Position numbers and translations under genes: made by a program
Part shown: positions 45,316 through 54,793 of the stretch, in pieces
Position numbering within the stretch: position 1 is the first letter of the stretch
How the letters are laid out: every line of letters starts with the position of its first letter
The notes under the pieces: model-generated
Told to the model about the DNA's origin: nothing
The model's database searches: none
What the model saw: only the letters and a program-made list of their open reading frames with translations
Assembly (NCBI RefSeq): GCF_016756315.1
Contig: NZ_AP024235.1
Coordinates: 3,658,001-3,722,000, forward strand
Source of the DNA: Alteromonas sp. KC3
GTDB taxonomy: Bacteria; Pseudomonadota; Gammaproteobacteria; Enterobacterales; Alteromonadaceae
DNA: 64,000 nt
Direction of reading: 5' to 3'

Positions 45316-46679
45316 TGTGGGGTGTGTTTGCCACTATTGTTCATATTGCCGCTTCTTGAGCGATTGGCGTTATTATTGCGATGCTTGGGCCGTGAATGCT
45401 GTTTTTTGGCCCCACTTCTATTGGCCTTGGCATCACTTTTAGTATTCGCAGAAGGCGCCTTTGCCGACGAAGCGCTACTTAGCGTTTTTGGCTTCTTGGG
45501 CTTTTTCGGTTTTTTGGGCTTCGACAGTGTTGTTGGCGGTACTGCTTGTTGTGGCTCGAACCCTTCAAGTGTTTCTCTTGGTAATAGCTTTTGAATAAGC
45601 GTTTCAATATCTTTTAAGCTTTGAAGTTCTTCTGCACAGACAAACGACCAAGCCTGACCACTGGCACCAGCACGCCCAGTGCGACCTATACGGTGCACAT
45701 AATCTGCCGCCGTATTTGGCAAATCAAGATTAACCACTATGGGTAGCTCGCTAATATCAATGCCTCGAGCAGCAATATCGGTAGCCACAAGCACTTTGAT
45801 GTCACCGTTTTTGAAATCGGCCAAGGCTTTTGTTCTCGCCCCTTGGCTTTTATTTCCGTGAATAGCCGCACTTGGAATTTTAGAACGGGTAAGTTTCTCT
45901 GCAATTCTGTTGGCGCCGTGCTTGGTACGACTAAAAACGAGTACTTGCTCCCATTTTTGTTGCTTAATAAGACAAATAAGTGCCGTTGTCTTTTTTGACT
46001 TATCAATGGTAACAAGATGCTGCTCTACAGCATCAACTGTTGAATTTGCAGGTGTTGTAGAAATGCTAACAGGATCTTGAGTAATGGTTTGAGCCAATGC
46101 GGTTATTTCAGGTGAGAACGTTGCTGAAAACAATAAGCTCTGTCTTTTCTCAGGAAGCAATTTAAGCACTTTTTTAATATCGTGGATAAATCCCATATCC
46201 AGCATTCTGTCGGCTTCATCAAGCACCAACACTTCAAGCTGAGAAAATTTCACTGCATTCTGCTGATAAAGGTCTAACAGTCTGCCGGGCGTCGCAATAA
46301 GCACATCAACGCCTTTTCTAAGCTTCATCATTTGCGGATTTATACCAACACCACCGAACACCACTGCGGTTTTTAGCGGCAAGAATTCACCAAAATGACG
46401 AATACTTTCTTCTACTTGTGCAGCGAGTTCTCGGGTAGGCGTTAATATTAGCGCTCTTACGTTGTTGGCAGAAACTTTGTTACCCTGCATGAGCTTTTGA
46501 AGAATAGGTAAGCCAAAACCGGCCGTCTTGCCTGTTCCGGTTTGCGCAGCCGCTAACACATCACGCCCTTTTAATACCTCTGGTATTGCTTTTTCCTGTA
46601 TAGGTGACGGTGTGGTAAAACCACGCTTTTCAATTGCTTTTAGCAACGGTTCAGCAAGCCCAAGCTGGGTAAATGACAT
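45297..46679 (-). CDS. rhlE: DEAD-box ATP-dependent RNA helicase, RhlE-like
   Basis: A protein of 460 residues with all core motifs: the Q motif ([13 protein letters not shown]), Walker [47 protein letters not shown], the helicase C domain [26 protein letters not shown] and [10 protein letters not shown]. The C-terminal 90 residues are a basic, disordered tail with a KPK repeat block and many Asn, Arg and Ser. Such tails are common in RhlE helicases and bind RNA non-specifically. It has roles in ribosome assembly or RNA turnover, often cold-linked. It is a single gene. Confidence 0.88.
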   Translation of the reverse strand: MSFTQLGLAEPLLKAIEKRGFTTPSPIQEKAIPEVLKGRDVLAAAQTGTGKTAGFGLPILQKLMQGNKVSANNVRALILTPTRELAAQVEESIRHFGEFLPLKTAVVFGGVGINPQMMKLRKGVDVLIATPGRLLDLYQQNAVKFSQLEVLVLDEADRMLDMGFIHDIKKVLKLLPEKRQSLLFSATFSPEITALAQTITQDPVSISTTPANSTVDAVEQHLVTIDKSKKTTALICLIKQQKWEQVLVFSRTKHGANRIAEKLTRSKIPSAAIHGNKSQGARTKALADFKNGDIKVLVATDIAARGIDISELPIVVNLDLPNTAADYVHRIGRTGRAGASGQAWSFVCAEELQSLKDIETLIQKLLPRETLEGFEPQQAVPPTTLSKPKKPKKPKKPKTLSSASSAKAPSANTKSDAKANRSGAKKQHSRPKHRNNNANRSRSGNMNNSGKHTPQRATAQ

Positions 46680-47195
46680 TAACTAACTCCTGAAATAGCT
46701 ATTTGCCTAAATATAGGTCGAAGAATGATTAGTAGCGTGGCAGCTATAGCACTTACCGTGTGAGATTATAGCCTAAGAAGAAATTCTTTAGTGATACGCC
46801 AATTCGCCGGTGCCAATAACACCAAGAATTGTCGATTAAGGAAGAATGATATTTACTCTTACACAACGCGGCGCGGAGTCTACCACCAATATGCCACGTT
46901 CGCTAGCACATTTTTTAGTCAACCAAAAACTGCCATTATGGGCAATGCAGGCATTGGCCTATTTAGCTTTATAACGTAACTATTGGCTGCTTCATCTATC
47001 GTTATTTACGATCTCCAAGCCGCAGACTTTTAATGCATTTTAAATATAGGTTAGATGTAATTCTGGTTGGACAAGAAAAAACGAAACTTGTATCGATAAA
47101 TAAAAAAAGCTTTACGATATTTGGTATAAAGGATAAAAAGCGCTCAATTAAATTTATACTGCCGTGTGGGCGGTTTATAGGATTAAAAAGACAGC
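46680..47195. other. 516-bp intergenic region between divergent helicase and channel genes
   Basis: Two short open frames (46791-46979 and 47033-47248) lack family resemblance and good ribosome sites. I treat the region as noncoding, probably with a leader for the helicase. RhlE-type genes of related bacteria can have long 5' leaders, which is inference here. Confidence 0.4.
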
Positions 47196-48521
47196 ATGAA
47201 TGTAGAGACTATAACGCTTCATCTAGGAGAAAAGCTTGCGCTTATTAAAGCGTCAGTGATGTCTGACAGTTTTCTTATCCAGCTAGCAACAATGCTCGTT
47301 ATCTACAGCGTTGCCTTTGTGCTTGCAAGACAAGTTAAGAAGCCATTTAAATTTACACGCGAAGCGCCCTCTCAAGGGGCTCACACATTACACGGCTTTA
47401 TGTATAACTTAGGTGAAGCCTTATTTCCGCTAATCACCATCAGCATGCTGAAATTAACCACCGTACTTGGGGCTCAATTCCAATTTGACGCTTGGCTTTT
47501 GGAAATTGCTGTTGTTGTTGCGCTTATGCTTTTTGTGAATTCACTCATCAATGGATTTGTCGTAAACGAAACAATCGCAATGATTATGCGCTGGGTGGGT
47601 TTGCCAATTTTGTTTCTCCACCTGATTGGCGTGCTACCGCTTATTACATCAGCACTTGAATCAATTGCTATATCGGTTGGAAATGTAGAAATTTCTGCTT
47701 ACGGTGTCGTACGAGTATTGTTGTTTGGTGCCCTGTTGTTTTGGCTTGGCAGAAGCTCCAATGCGATTGGTCAAGATATTATTCGAAATCACAAGTCGCT
47801 TGATGTATCCACCAAAGAAGTGTTTGCAAAGTTATTTGAAGTTGCCCTGTTCTGCGTTGTATTTCTTCTATTGCTAAATGTAATGGGTATTAATCTAACG
47901 GCGCTCGCTGTATTTGGTGGTGCCGTGGGTGTGGGTTTAGGTCTCGGCTTGCAGTCTATAGCATCGAACTTTATATCTGGCATTATTATATTGTTAGACA
48001 AGTCTCTTACTGTCGGTGATTACGTAGAACTAGAAGACGGCCAGAAAGGCATAGTACGCGAGTTTAAGATGCGTTACGCCGTGCTAGAAACCTTTGATGG
48101 TAAGGATATTTTGGTTCCTAATGAGAAGTTTATTAGCTCATCGTTAATTAATTGGACCCACAAGAATCTAAAACAGCGCTACCGTATTGATTTTTCAGTG
48201 GCATACAAGACCGACATTCGCGCCATGGTCGAGATTGTTAAAGAAGCCGTCGCAGCACATCCTCAAGTGATTTCTGGCGATGATATTCCGTTTGAAGAGC
48301 TTCCTGATTGTGAAATTGATAGCTTTGGTGATTCGGGTGTGAATATGTTTGTCGAGTTTTGGATGGAAGGCGTGGATGATGGCAAAAATCGCGTAGGTGG
48401 TGACTTGCTACTAACGGTTTTTGAAACCTTACGTGAACACAATATCGAAATTCCGTTCCCACAAAGGGAAGTTCGAGTCATCAATGAGCAGGATATCGGT
48501 ATTCGCAACACCACGCCGTAA
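47196..48521 (+). CDS. MscS-family mechanosensitive ion channel
   Basis: A protein of 441 residues with five or so membrane helices in the first 260 residues. The pore-lining helix of the MscS family is AVFGGAVGVGLGLGLQSIASNF, with Gly/Ala packing (in parts GGAVGVGLGLGL). The beta domain follows (KSLTVGDYVELEDGQKGIVRE) and then VPNEKFISSSLINWTHKN. It is larger than E. coli MscS (286 residues) and shaped like the YbdG or YjeP-short type with an extended membrane part. It opens on membrane tension and releases solutes during osmotic downshock. The ribosome site is a weak AGGA. It is convergent with the next gene. Confidence 0.9.
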   Translation: MNVETITLHLGEKLALIKASVMSDSFLIQLATMLVIYSVAFVLARQVKKPFKFTREAPSQGAHTLHGFMYNLGEALFPLITISMLKLTTVLGAQFQFDAWLLEIAVVVALMLFVNSLINGFVVNETIAMIMRWVGLPILFLHLIGVLPLITSALESIAISVGNVEISAYGVVRVLLFGALLFWLGRSSNAIGQDIIRNHKSLDVSTKEVFAKLFEVALFCVVFLLLLNVMGINLTALAVFGGAVGVGLGLGLQSIASNFISGIIILLDKSLTVGDYVELEDGQKGIVREFKMRYAVLETFDGKDILVPNEKFISSSLINWTHKNLKQRYRIDFSVAYKTDIRAMVEIVKEAVAAHPQVISGDDIPFEELPDCEIDSFGDSGVNMFVEFWMEGVDDGKNRVGGDLLLTVFETLREHNIEIPFPQREVRVINEQDIGIRNTTP

Positions 48522-48536
48522 CTACTGTACTGAATG

Positions 48537-48562
48537 TCGCGCTAGCTTAAAACCTAGCGCGA
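48537..48562. repeat. Inverted repeat around the stop codon of the hypothetical gene
   Basis: TCGCGCTAG and CTAGCGCGA form a perfect 9-bp stem with an 8-base loop that contains the minus-strand stop codon, between convergent genes. There is no T-run. Confidence 0.45.
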
Positions 48563-49032
48563 AGCGTATCCCATTCCCACTGTTGAGTAAGTAAACCAAA
48601 CAGACGGGTAAACTTCTCGTAGTCAGCTTTTCCCATCGCAATAGCCACAGTTTTCAGTTGAGATTTAGCTTTGATTGCTTTGACTTGTAACAACTCTAGC
48701 CTTTTGTCAGCGCTCTCGTCAAAACTATCGGCAATAATACGACTTGCTTTCTGACTAGCCTCCCACGCTGTGATTACATATTCCACCAGTTTTTTGTACA
48801 CATTGACCATACGTTTACGTTCAAACACGTCCTCAAAAATAGAGCCGCGCACAACATGTTGAAACCCGGCCTCGGTTTCATACTTCGATTGACTATCTAA
48901 TTCATTCAATAGCACAAGAATGCTATGTAAAAGGCGTAAATGATCAGCATTATTGTATTGCGAGGGCTCCAAAAGCGAAATGTCATCACTTAACATTTCC
49001 AAGTTCACTAATATACGCTGTAGTGTTGCCAT
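48547..49032 (-). CDS. Hypothetical all-helical protein
   Basis: The ATG at 49032 gives 161 residues; a TTG seven codons upstream extends the frame. No signal peptide or membrane segment is visible. The sequence is predicted to be almost entirely helical, for example LRLLHSILVLLNELDSQ, VYKKLVEYVITAWEASQKASR and LELLQVKAIKAKSQLKTVAI. It has a conserved-looking aromatic end (LLTQQWEWDTLRARF). I do not recognise a family. It stands alone between MscS and katG. Confidence 0.6.
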   Translation of the reverse strand: MATLQRILVNLEMLSDDISLLEPSQYNNADHLRLLHSILVLLNELDSQSKYETEAGFQHVVRGSIFEDVFERKRMVNVYKKLVEYVITAWEASQKASRIIADSFDESADKRLELLQVKAIKAKSQLKTVAIAMGKADYEKFTRLFGLLTQQWEWDTLRARF

Positions 49033-49226
49033 TAACTCAGGGCCCGTAGCCAATGTATCGCTGGATAGTCTAAAAGAATTCAGTGTACAGAATGTGTTCT
49101 GCTATTGCTAAATATTGTGAGACAAATTTGGTGACTTTGTTTAAACGAATTAAGGCATAGTGAACGTTGCGGTACGTTTTTGCAGCGAAATCTACTAAAA
49201 AGTCCAAAAGCCCAAGTGGAAGATAA

Positions 49227-49250
49227 AAAACGGGGCTTTTGCCCCGTTTT
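49227..49250 (-). terminator. Rho-independent terminator of katG
   Basis: AAAACGGGGC and GCCCCGTTTT form a 10-bp stem with a four-base loop. On the minus strand it runs into six T residues, 49 bp after the katG stop. A weaker T-run on the plus side gives possible two-way use. Confidence 0.85.
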
Positions 49251-49298
49251 GCGTTTATTGTTTGCTTTGCTGCGTATTGCTATAGCGCATGCTTACAA

Positions 49299-51593
49299 CT
49301 ATAAGTCGGCGTGTAAGTCATGACGTAAATCGAACCGATCTAACGTCATAACTTTTGTCCATGCATCCACAAAGTCTTCAACAAAACGTTGCTTAGCATT
49401 GTCGTAAGCGTAAGCTTCAGCAACAGCGCGTAGCTCACTGTTCGAACCGAAAACCAAGTCCACTGGCGTACCTGTGTACATGACTTCGCCAGTCTGACGG
49501 TTAACCCCTTCGTAAACTGCAGGGTTATCAGTTTTTCTCCATTTGATACCCATATCGAGCAGCTTCACGAAGAAGTCGTTATTTAGCGTTCCTACTTTGT
49601 CTGTGAACACACCATGCGTTGCGCCACCAGTGTTGGCACCAAGTGAACGCAAGCCACCTAGCAATACCGTCATTTCAGGCACAGTTAAACTAAGCTGGTC
49701 CGCTTTATCAACCAACATATCAGTAGGAGAGCGGTAGCTAGCTTCTGCGTTATAGTAGTTTCTAAACGCATCTGCTGTTGGCTCAAGAAGTGAGAAAGAA
49801 TTCACATCTGTTTGCTCTTGAGTCGCATCAGTTCTGCCAGGGACAACAGGCACAGTTATCTTAACACCGGCATCAGACGCCGCTTTTTCGATAGCTGCCG
49901 CACCACCAATAACAATCAAATCTGCAAGCGACACTTTCTTCTTAGAGAACATGCGAGAATTATATTCTTCTTGCACTTCTTTAAGCTTAGTGACTACCGC
50001 CTTTACGGTTTCTGGTTCGTTGGCTTCCCAGCTCATTTGTGGCTCAAGGGCGATACGCGCACCATTAGCACCACCACGATAATCTGATGCTCTGAAGCTA
50101 GCCGCTGATGCCCACGCTGTTTTTACAAGCTGTTGAACTGATAATCCTGTATCTAAGATTTCTTTTTTCAGCTTCTTCACGTCTTTGTCAGAGATTGCTT
50201 TGTAATCTGCTTTTGGTACAGGGTCTTGCCAAATGAAATTTTCTTTTGGTATGTCATTACCCAAATAACGTGCTTTTGGACCCATGTCACGGTGCGTTAG
50301 CTTAAACCACGCCTTTGCAAATGCAGTTTGGTATTCTTTCGGATCTGCTAAGAAGCGCTCTGCAATTTTGCGATACTCAGGATCGTACTTAAGCGCTAGG
50401 TCTGCGGTTGTCATAACCGGCGGGTTCTTTTTACCCTCAACGTGTGCGTCCGGTACAGACGTATGTGCCGCTTCGTCGGTTGGGATCCAAATAATAGCGC
50501 CAGCAGGACTACGCGTTTGCTTCCACTCAAAACCAAGAAGATTCTGCAAATACAAGCTTGTCCATTTAGTCGGAAGCTGTGTCCACGCACCTTCTAAACC
50601 ACTGGTTACTGTATCTTCAGCGTTACCTTTTCCGCAGTTGTTTTTCCAACCTAATCCTTGTTCCTCAAGGCCAGCGCCACCTGGCTCTGCCTCTAGACAA
50701 TCAGCAGGCTTGTGCGCACCGTGCATTTTACCAAACGTGTGACCACCCGCGATAAGGGCAACAGTTTCTTCATCGTTCATTGCCATACGGCCAAACGCGG
50801 TGCGAATGTTCTTAGCCGACCCCATAGGATCAGGAACGCCTTTTGGACCTTCAGGGTTAACATAGATTAACCCCATATGCGTTGCACCTAGTGGACGCTG
50901 AAGCTTGCCGTCTTTTTCTTCGCGATCGCTTGCTAACATTTCAACTTCTGGGCCCCAATAAACCATATCAGGTTCCCAATCATCGGTACGACCGCCAGCA
51001 AAACCATAGGTATCGAAACCCATATTCTCCATGCCCACGGTACCCGCTAAGATCATCAGGTCACCCCATGACAAGCTTTCAGCGTACTTTTGTTTGATTG
51101 GCCAAAGTAGTCGACGCGCTTTGTCTAGATTGCCATTGTCAGGCCAGCTGTTAAGAGGGTCGAAGCGCATTTGACCACCATCACCGCCACCACGGCCATC
51201 TAGCGTTCTATAAGTACCTGCGCTGTGCCAAGAAAGGCGAATAAAGAATGGACCGTAATTACCGAAATCAGCCGGCCACCAATCTTGCGAAGTAGTGAGA
51301 AGATCATTAACGTCTTTTTTGACTTGGTCTAAGTCCAGCTTTGAGAACGCTTTAGCATAGTCAAAATCTTCACCAAGTGGATTTGAGCGACTGTCATGAT
51401 CGCGTAATGGCGAGAGATCCAATTGGTTGGGCCACCAAAACTGATTAGTTTTTGCTTGAAACGCTTTAGACATTCCTGTGCCTTTTGCGCCAGCAGGCTT
51501 AGTCATTTGATCGTTTGCTAGTGCGCCAGTGGCACTTAAACTCAATGCTACCAAAGCAGAAAGTGTGGTTTTCTTAAACCTTGATGTGATCAT
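49299..51593 (-). CDS. katG: Exported catalase-peroxidase KatG
   Basis: The ATG at 51593 is chosen because GGGA lies seven bases upstream; another ATG two codons earlier is too close to it. The product is 764 residues with a clear signal peptide ([20 protein letters not shown], cleavage near ALA). The distal heme residues are in [13 protein letters not shown] (Arg, Trp, His). The Tyr and Met of the Trp-Tyr-Met adduct are in LIYVNPEGP and GRMAMND. The proximal His is in [14 protein letters not shown]. It removes hydrogen peroxide and organic hydroperoxides. Export to the periplasm marks the KatG2 type, as against cytoplasmic KatG. Regulation is probably by OxyR, but no site was confirmed. Confidence 0.95.
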   Translation of the reverse strand: MITSRFKKTTLSALVALSLSATGALANDQMTKPAGAKGTGMSKAFQAKTNQFWWPNQLDLSPLRDHDSRSNPLGEDFDYAKAFSKLDLDQVKKDVNDLLTTSQDWWPADFGNYGPFFIRLSWHSAGTYRTLDGRGGGDGGQMRFDPLNSWPDNGNLDKARRLLWPIKQKYAESLSWGDLMILAGTVGMENMGFDTYGFAGGRTDDWEPDMVYWGPEVEMLASDREEKDGKLQRPLGATHMGLIYVNPEGPKGVPDPMGSAKNIRTAFGRMAMNDEETVALIAGGHTFGKMHGAHKPADCLEAEPGGAGLEEQGLGWKNNCGKGNAEDTVTSGLEGAWTQLPTKWTSLYLQNLLGFEWKQTRSPAGAIIWIPTDEAAHTSVPDAHVEGKKNPPVMTTADLALKYDPEYRKIAERFLADPKEYQTAFAKAWFKLTHRDMGPKARYLGNDIPKENFIWQDPVPKADYKAISDKDVKKLKKEILDTGLSVQQLVKTAWASAASFRASDYRGGANGARIALEPQMSWEANEPETVKAVVTKLKEVQEEYNSRMFSKKKVSLADLIVIGGAAAIEKAASDAGVKITVPVVPGRTDATQEQTDVNSFSLLEPTADAFRNYYNAEASYRSPTDMLVDKADQLSLTVPEMTVLLGGLRSLGANTGGATHGVFTDKVGTLNNDFFVKLLDMGIKWRKTDNPAVYEGVNRQTGEVMYTGTPVDLVFGSNSELRAVAEAYAYDNAKQRFVEDFVDAWTKVMTLDRFDLRHDLHADL

Positions 51594-52109
51594 GGTCATT
51601 TCCCGTCTTAAATTGTTATTCGTTGTTCGATTGCTAAACAGCAACAAACCCAAGCGTTAACATTTTGTTTACTTGTGCGTTTAAAAAGATAGACAGAGAC
51701 ACTTCATATTTACAGTCAATTAAATGGATTCAGATGATTGATATTTCCAATCAACAATAAAGTTCTTTATTTTCAACAAATTAAATAAAGACACATCAAA
51801 AGTAAGAATCAACCACAATAAGAAAAAAGCCACTTGAATTTCATGAATCTATTTCACAGCGCGCGAATTTTTTACGTTGTTCGCCTGAAATACGATTCTT
51901 TCACTCCCTAAAAGTGGTTAAAAATAAAGCGCCAAACTGATGATTTTGAAATTTTTTCGTAGTTTTCGATACGTTTTTGCAACTTCTACGCTGGCATAGC
52001 ATTTGAAACAGGAAAGGAGGACACAGTTGGGAAACATAAATGCCAACTAAAGCACATTTTCTTCATACGAGAAGTCAATGGATTGTTTAAGAAGTAAGAG
52101 GACGAACTT
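51594..52109. other. 516-bp AT-rich region between divergent katG and beta-barrel gene
   Basis: It holds both promoters and a long leader of the plus-strand gene. A strong ribosome-site-like AAGGAGG at 52015-52021 lies almost 90 bases before the annotated start. It could serve a 7-codon TTG frame (52027) only. ACGTTTTTGCA at 51971-51981 recurs at 38949 and 49175. Confidence 0.4.
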
Positions 52110-52706
52110 ATGAAAAACACACTTAAATCACTGACGAGTATTGCTACGGTAGCGTCAATTAGTGCAATGGCCGCTTTTGGTGCGCAGGCCCAAACAAGCG
52201 AAATAGAAGTCAAGGACAGTGGCTTCTATGTTGGCGGTAATTATGGTTATCTTCGCGTTGAAGGTGAAGATGATTTTGATGACGATAAAGATGTGTGGCA
52301 AGGACTTGTAGGGTATAAGTTTAACGAATGGATTGCACTAGAAGGTGGCTATATCGATTTCGGTGATTATGGCAACGACATAGCCGGCGCTGAAACTGAC
52401 GGCTACACAGCGGCAATTAAAGGTATTCTTCCGCTAACAGAGCGTTTTTCACTGTACGCCAAAGCAGGCCAGTTGTGGTCAGAAACTGAGTATAACATTG
52501 GCACAATTCGCCGAGATAACGATGACGAAAGTCTGTTTGTTGGTGCGGGCTTAAGCTATGCAATCACGAGTAACTTCTTGGTTAATGCCGAATATACTGT
52601 TTACGACACTGAATTGGATGCTGACGAAGCATTTGATGACATCGACGACACTGATTTTGAAACAGATCTAAAGCAGGCCAGTATTGGTGTTGAATATCGC
52701 TTTTAA
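52110..52706 (+). CDS. Outer-membrane beta-barrel protein (OmpA/OmpW-like porin fold)
   Basis: A protein of 198 residues with a signal peptide ending AQA. Eight amphipathic strands follow, with aromatic ends: GFYVGGNYGYLRV, VWQGLVGYKFNEWIALEGGYIDFGDYG, YTAAIKGILPL, FSLYAKAGQLW and a C-terminal IGVEYRF ending in Phe, the signal for barrel assembly. This fits the small OmpA-like beta-barrel domain family, without a peptidoglycan-binding domain. Asp-rich loops suggest cation binding. A GAGGAC ribosome site precedes the ATG. It is a single gene, ending before a terminator. Confidence 0.85.
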   Translation: MKNTLKSLTSIATVASISAMAAFGAQAQTSEIEVKDSGFYVGGNYGYLRVEGEDDFDDDKDVWQGLVGYKFNEWIALEGGYIDFGDYGNDIAGAETDGYTAAIKGILPLTERFSLYAKAGQLWSETEYNIGTIRRDNDDESLFVGAGLSYAITSNFLVNAEYTVYDTELDADEAFDDIDDTDFETDLKQASIGVEYRF

Positions 52707-52712
52707 GTTTTC

Positions 52713-52754
52713 AAAGGTGCGAAGGGCCGATTGTGGTCTACGCACCTTTATTTT
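52713..52754. terminator. Hairpin terminator between convergent beta-barrel and chemoreceptor genes
   Basis: AAAGGTGCG and CGCACCTTT form a perfect 9-bp stem around a 19-base loop and are followed by ATTTT on the plus strand. It ends one base before the chemoreceptor stop. Confidence 0.65.
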
Positions 52755-54491
52755 CTACGACCGCTTGACGTAACCGCTAAGTTGATCGACATGTGCTTTA
52801 GTTTCTTCTACTAAACCACCTATTTCTTCAGCAGAGTCGGTGGTTCTCGACGCCAGACTCCGAACTTCATCCGCCACTACTGCAAATCCTCGCCCTGCTT
52901 CTCCAGCGCGAGCTGACTCAATAGCCGCATTAAGTGCCAGCAAGTTTGTTTGGTTTGAGATGCTATTGATTGTACTAATGATTGTACTAATCTTAGACAA
53001 CACTTGAGTCATTGCATTGTGAGTAGTTGCTAACACTGAGTTTCTTTCAGAAACATCAGCTCCGTAGAGAAGTATTTTACTCAGATTACCATCTTCGTCT
53101 TGGACAGGAGAGACCGCTACATCGATTTCTGCGGCTCCTTTCGACGACGGAAAACTCAGTTGCTTCGTTATATAGCGGCCAGCTTTCAGTTGCTCCCATT
53201 CTTGTTCTGACAAGTAACTGGAAAGAGGTTTGAGCTGAGATAATGTCTGCTCTTTCGACTGGAAACCTAGTGACTTCAAGCCCATTGGATTAATTAAAGT
53301 TAACTTTCCTTCGGCGTTAAACTCCATAACTATGTTCGATTTACTGATAGCTTCTAACCTAACATCATTTTCGAGTGCTATTCGTTTCGTTTTGTCGACA
53401 TTTGCTTGAATTGATACAAACTGTTTTAAATCACCGTTTGAGTCAAAAACAGGATTGATAGCCAAACTTATCCAGTACGGGTCTCCCGACTTTGTATAAT
53501 TTAGAATTTCTTCGTAAAAGGGTGTTCTATTGTCCAAGTGATTCCGTATGCGCTTTATCGTTCGCTTTGATGTATGCTTACCCTGAACTACTTCGCCAGG
53601 TTTTTTACCGATAACTTCCTCTTGTCTGTACCCTGTGAGTTTTGAGAAGCCAGGGTTCACATACTGAATAAACCCCTGATGGTCAGTGATTATAACAGAG
53701 TTATCAGTCTCATTTGCAACCAATGAAAGCAAAGCAATCTGATCGCGCTGTTGTTTTTCCTTAGTTATATCTTTGACAAATGCAGTATATGTTATCTTTC
53801 CGCCAATCTTTACTTTTGACAAAGATAAGTTCCCCCACACTAGACTACCGTCTTTCCTTTCGATCTTCACATCTCTCGACGTGCCAACAATTCGATCTTG
53901 TCCTGTTTCCCTATTCCGGTTTACTAGCTGGTCATGATTACGTTGAATGTCTTGTGGAACCAAGAGCTTGACATTTTTGGTTAACACCTCTTCCCTAGGG
54001 TAGCCCCAAAGTATTTCTGCAGCCTTATTGAAAAAAGTGACGCAATTATTTTCATCAATGCTCACCACCGCATCAATACATTGCTCTAGAGTTTGATCTA
54101 TTCTGTCCTGTGCTTCTTTTTGCTTAGTAATATCTTTTATGAAAGCGGTATAGTGAATCCCGTCACTTTGACGGACCTTTGATAAGGATAAACTGCACCA
54201 TTTCTTATTGCCGCGCTTAGTTTCAATTTGTATGTCACGAGACGTGCCCACGATCTTGTCCGGTCCTCCATCCCTGTTCGCATTCACGTAGTCATCATGT
54301 TGACCAGCAAACTCCCTTGGAACAAGAACTTTAACATTTTTACCCAAGATTTCTGATGCGGAGTAGCCAAACAAGTCTTCCGCAGCATTATTCATGTAAG
54401 TGACTTCATTCAGAGTATTGATACTTATCACAGCATCAATTGCCTGATCTAGAATAGATTTAATAGTGTCGTCGCGCTTTTTGAAAATCAT
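52755..54491 (-). CDS. Soluble four-PAS methyl-accepting chemotaxis protein (BdlA/Aer-like)
   Basis: A protein of 578 residues without membrane helices. PAS domains lie at about 12-120, 130-245, 250-370 and 375-480. PAS1 and PAS2 are clear duplicates: both carry a NVK-x-LVP segment, IVGTSRD and YTAF-K-DITK. The last 95 residues are a chemoreceptor signalling tip ([35 protein letters not shown]) with one short helix bundle. Such soluble PAS-MCP proteins sense redox state or small molecules; BdlA of Pseudomonas controls biofilm dispersal. The signalling domain is short, so coupling to CheA may use another receptor. A single gene. Confidence 0.85.
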   Translation of the reverse strand: MIFKKRDDTIKSILDQAIDAVISINTLNEVTYMNNAAEDLFGYSASEILGKNVKVLVPREFAGQHDDYVNANRDGGPDKIVGTSRDIQIETKRGNKKWCSLSLSKVRQSDGIHYTAFIKDITKQKEAQDRIDQTLEQCIDAVVSIDENNCVTFFNKAAEILWGYPREEVLTKNVKLLVPQDIQRNHDQLVNRNRETGQDRIVGTSRDVKIERKDGSLVWGNLSLSKVKIGGKITYTAFVKDITKEKQQRDQIALLSLVANETDNSVIITDHQGFIQYVNPGFSKLTGYRQEEVIGKKPGEVVQGKHTSKRTIKRIRNHLDNRTPFYEEILNYTKSGDPYWISLAINPVFDSNGDLKQFVSIQANVDKTKRIALENDVRLEAISKSNIVMEFNAEGKLTLINPMGLKSLGFQSKEQTLSQLKPLSSYLSEQEWEQLKAGRYITKQLSFPSSKGAAEIDVAVSPVQDEDGNLSKILLYGADVSERNSVLATTHNAMTQVLSKISTIISTINSISNQTNLLALNAAIESARAGEAGRGFAVVADEVRSLASRTTDSAEEIGGLVEETKAHVDQLSGYVKRS

Positions 54492-54793
54492 TTTGGATTA
54501 CATAAGGACTGCGTCATATAGTAAACATTATATTAGATGGAAACTATCTGCTCGTCGAAACGCACTCATCAGACCACATACTAATCGATAAATTAGTGCG
54601 AACTTTATGTAAATACGAGTCATAAGCGCGTGAACAAATTACACTCTTGTCCTTTTACTCTACACTTTGAAATGGCCTATTTCATAATTTCCTTTAATTA
54701 TCAGTAATTAGGGAAGTTAGCTGATTTCTCAATTAGCGGAATAAATTCTGCAAGTATGAGAGACTAGTTAATAAGGAATTTAGGTAGGTCGCC
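54492..54793. other. 302-bp intergenic region between divergent genes
   Basis: AT-rich and without a credible frame. It should hold promoters for the PAS receptor (minus) and the PLD-VTT operon (plus). No other structure seen. Confidence 0.4.

Noticed and set aside
46791..47248. Two small frames between rhlE and the MscS gene
   Set aside because: No recognisable domain, atypical composition and no ribosome site. The second overlaps the MscS start in another frame.
52027..52050. Leader peptide before the beta-barrel gene
   Set aside because: A 7-codon TTG frame follows a strong AAGGAGG site, but such short frames with rare starts occur by chance and nothing links it to control of the next gene.
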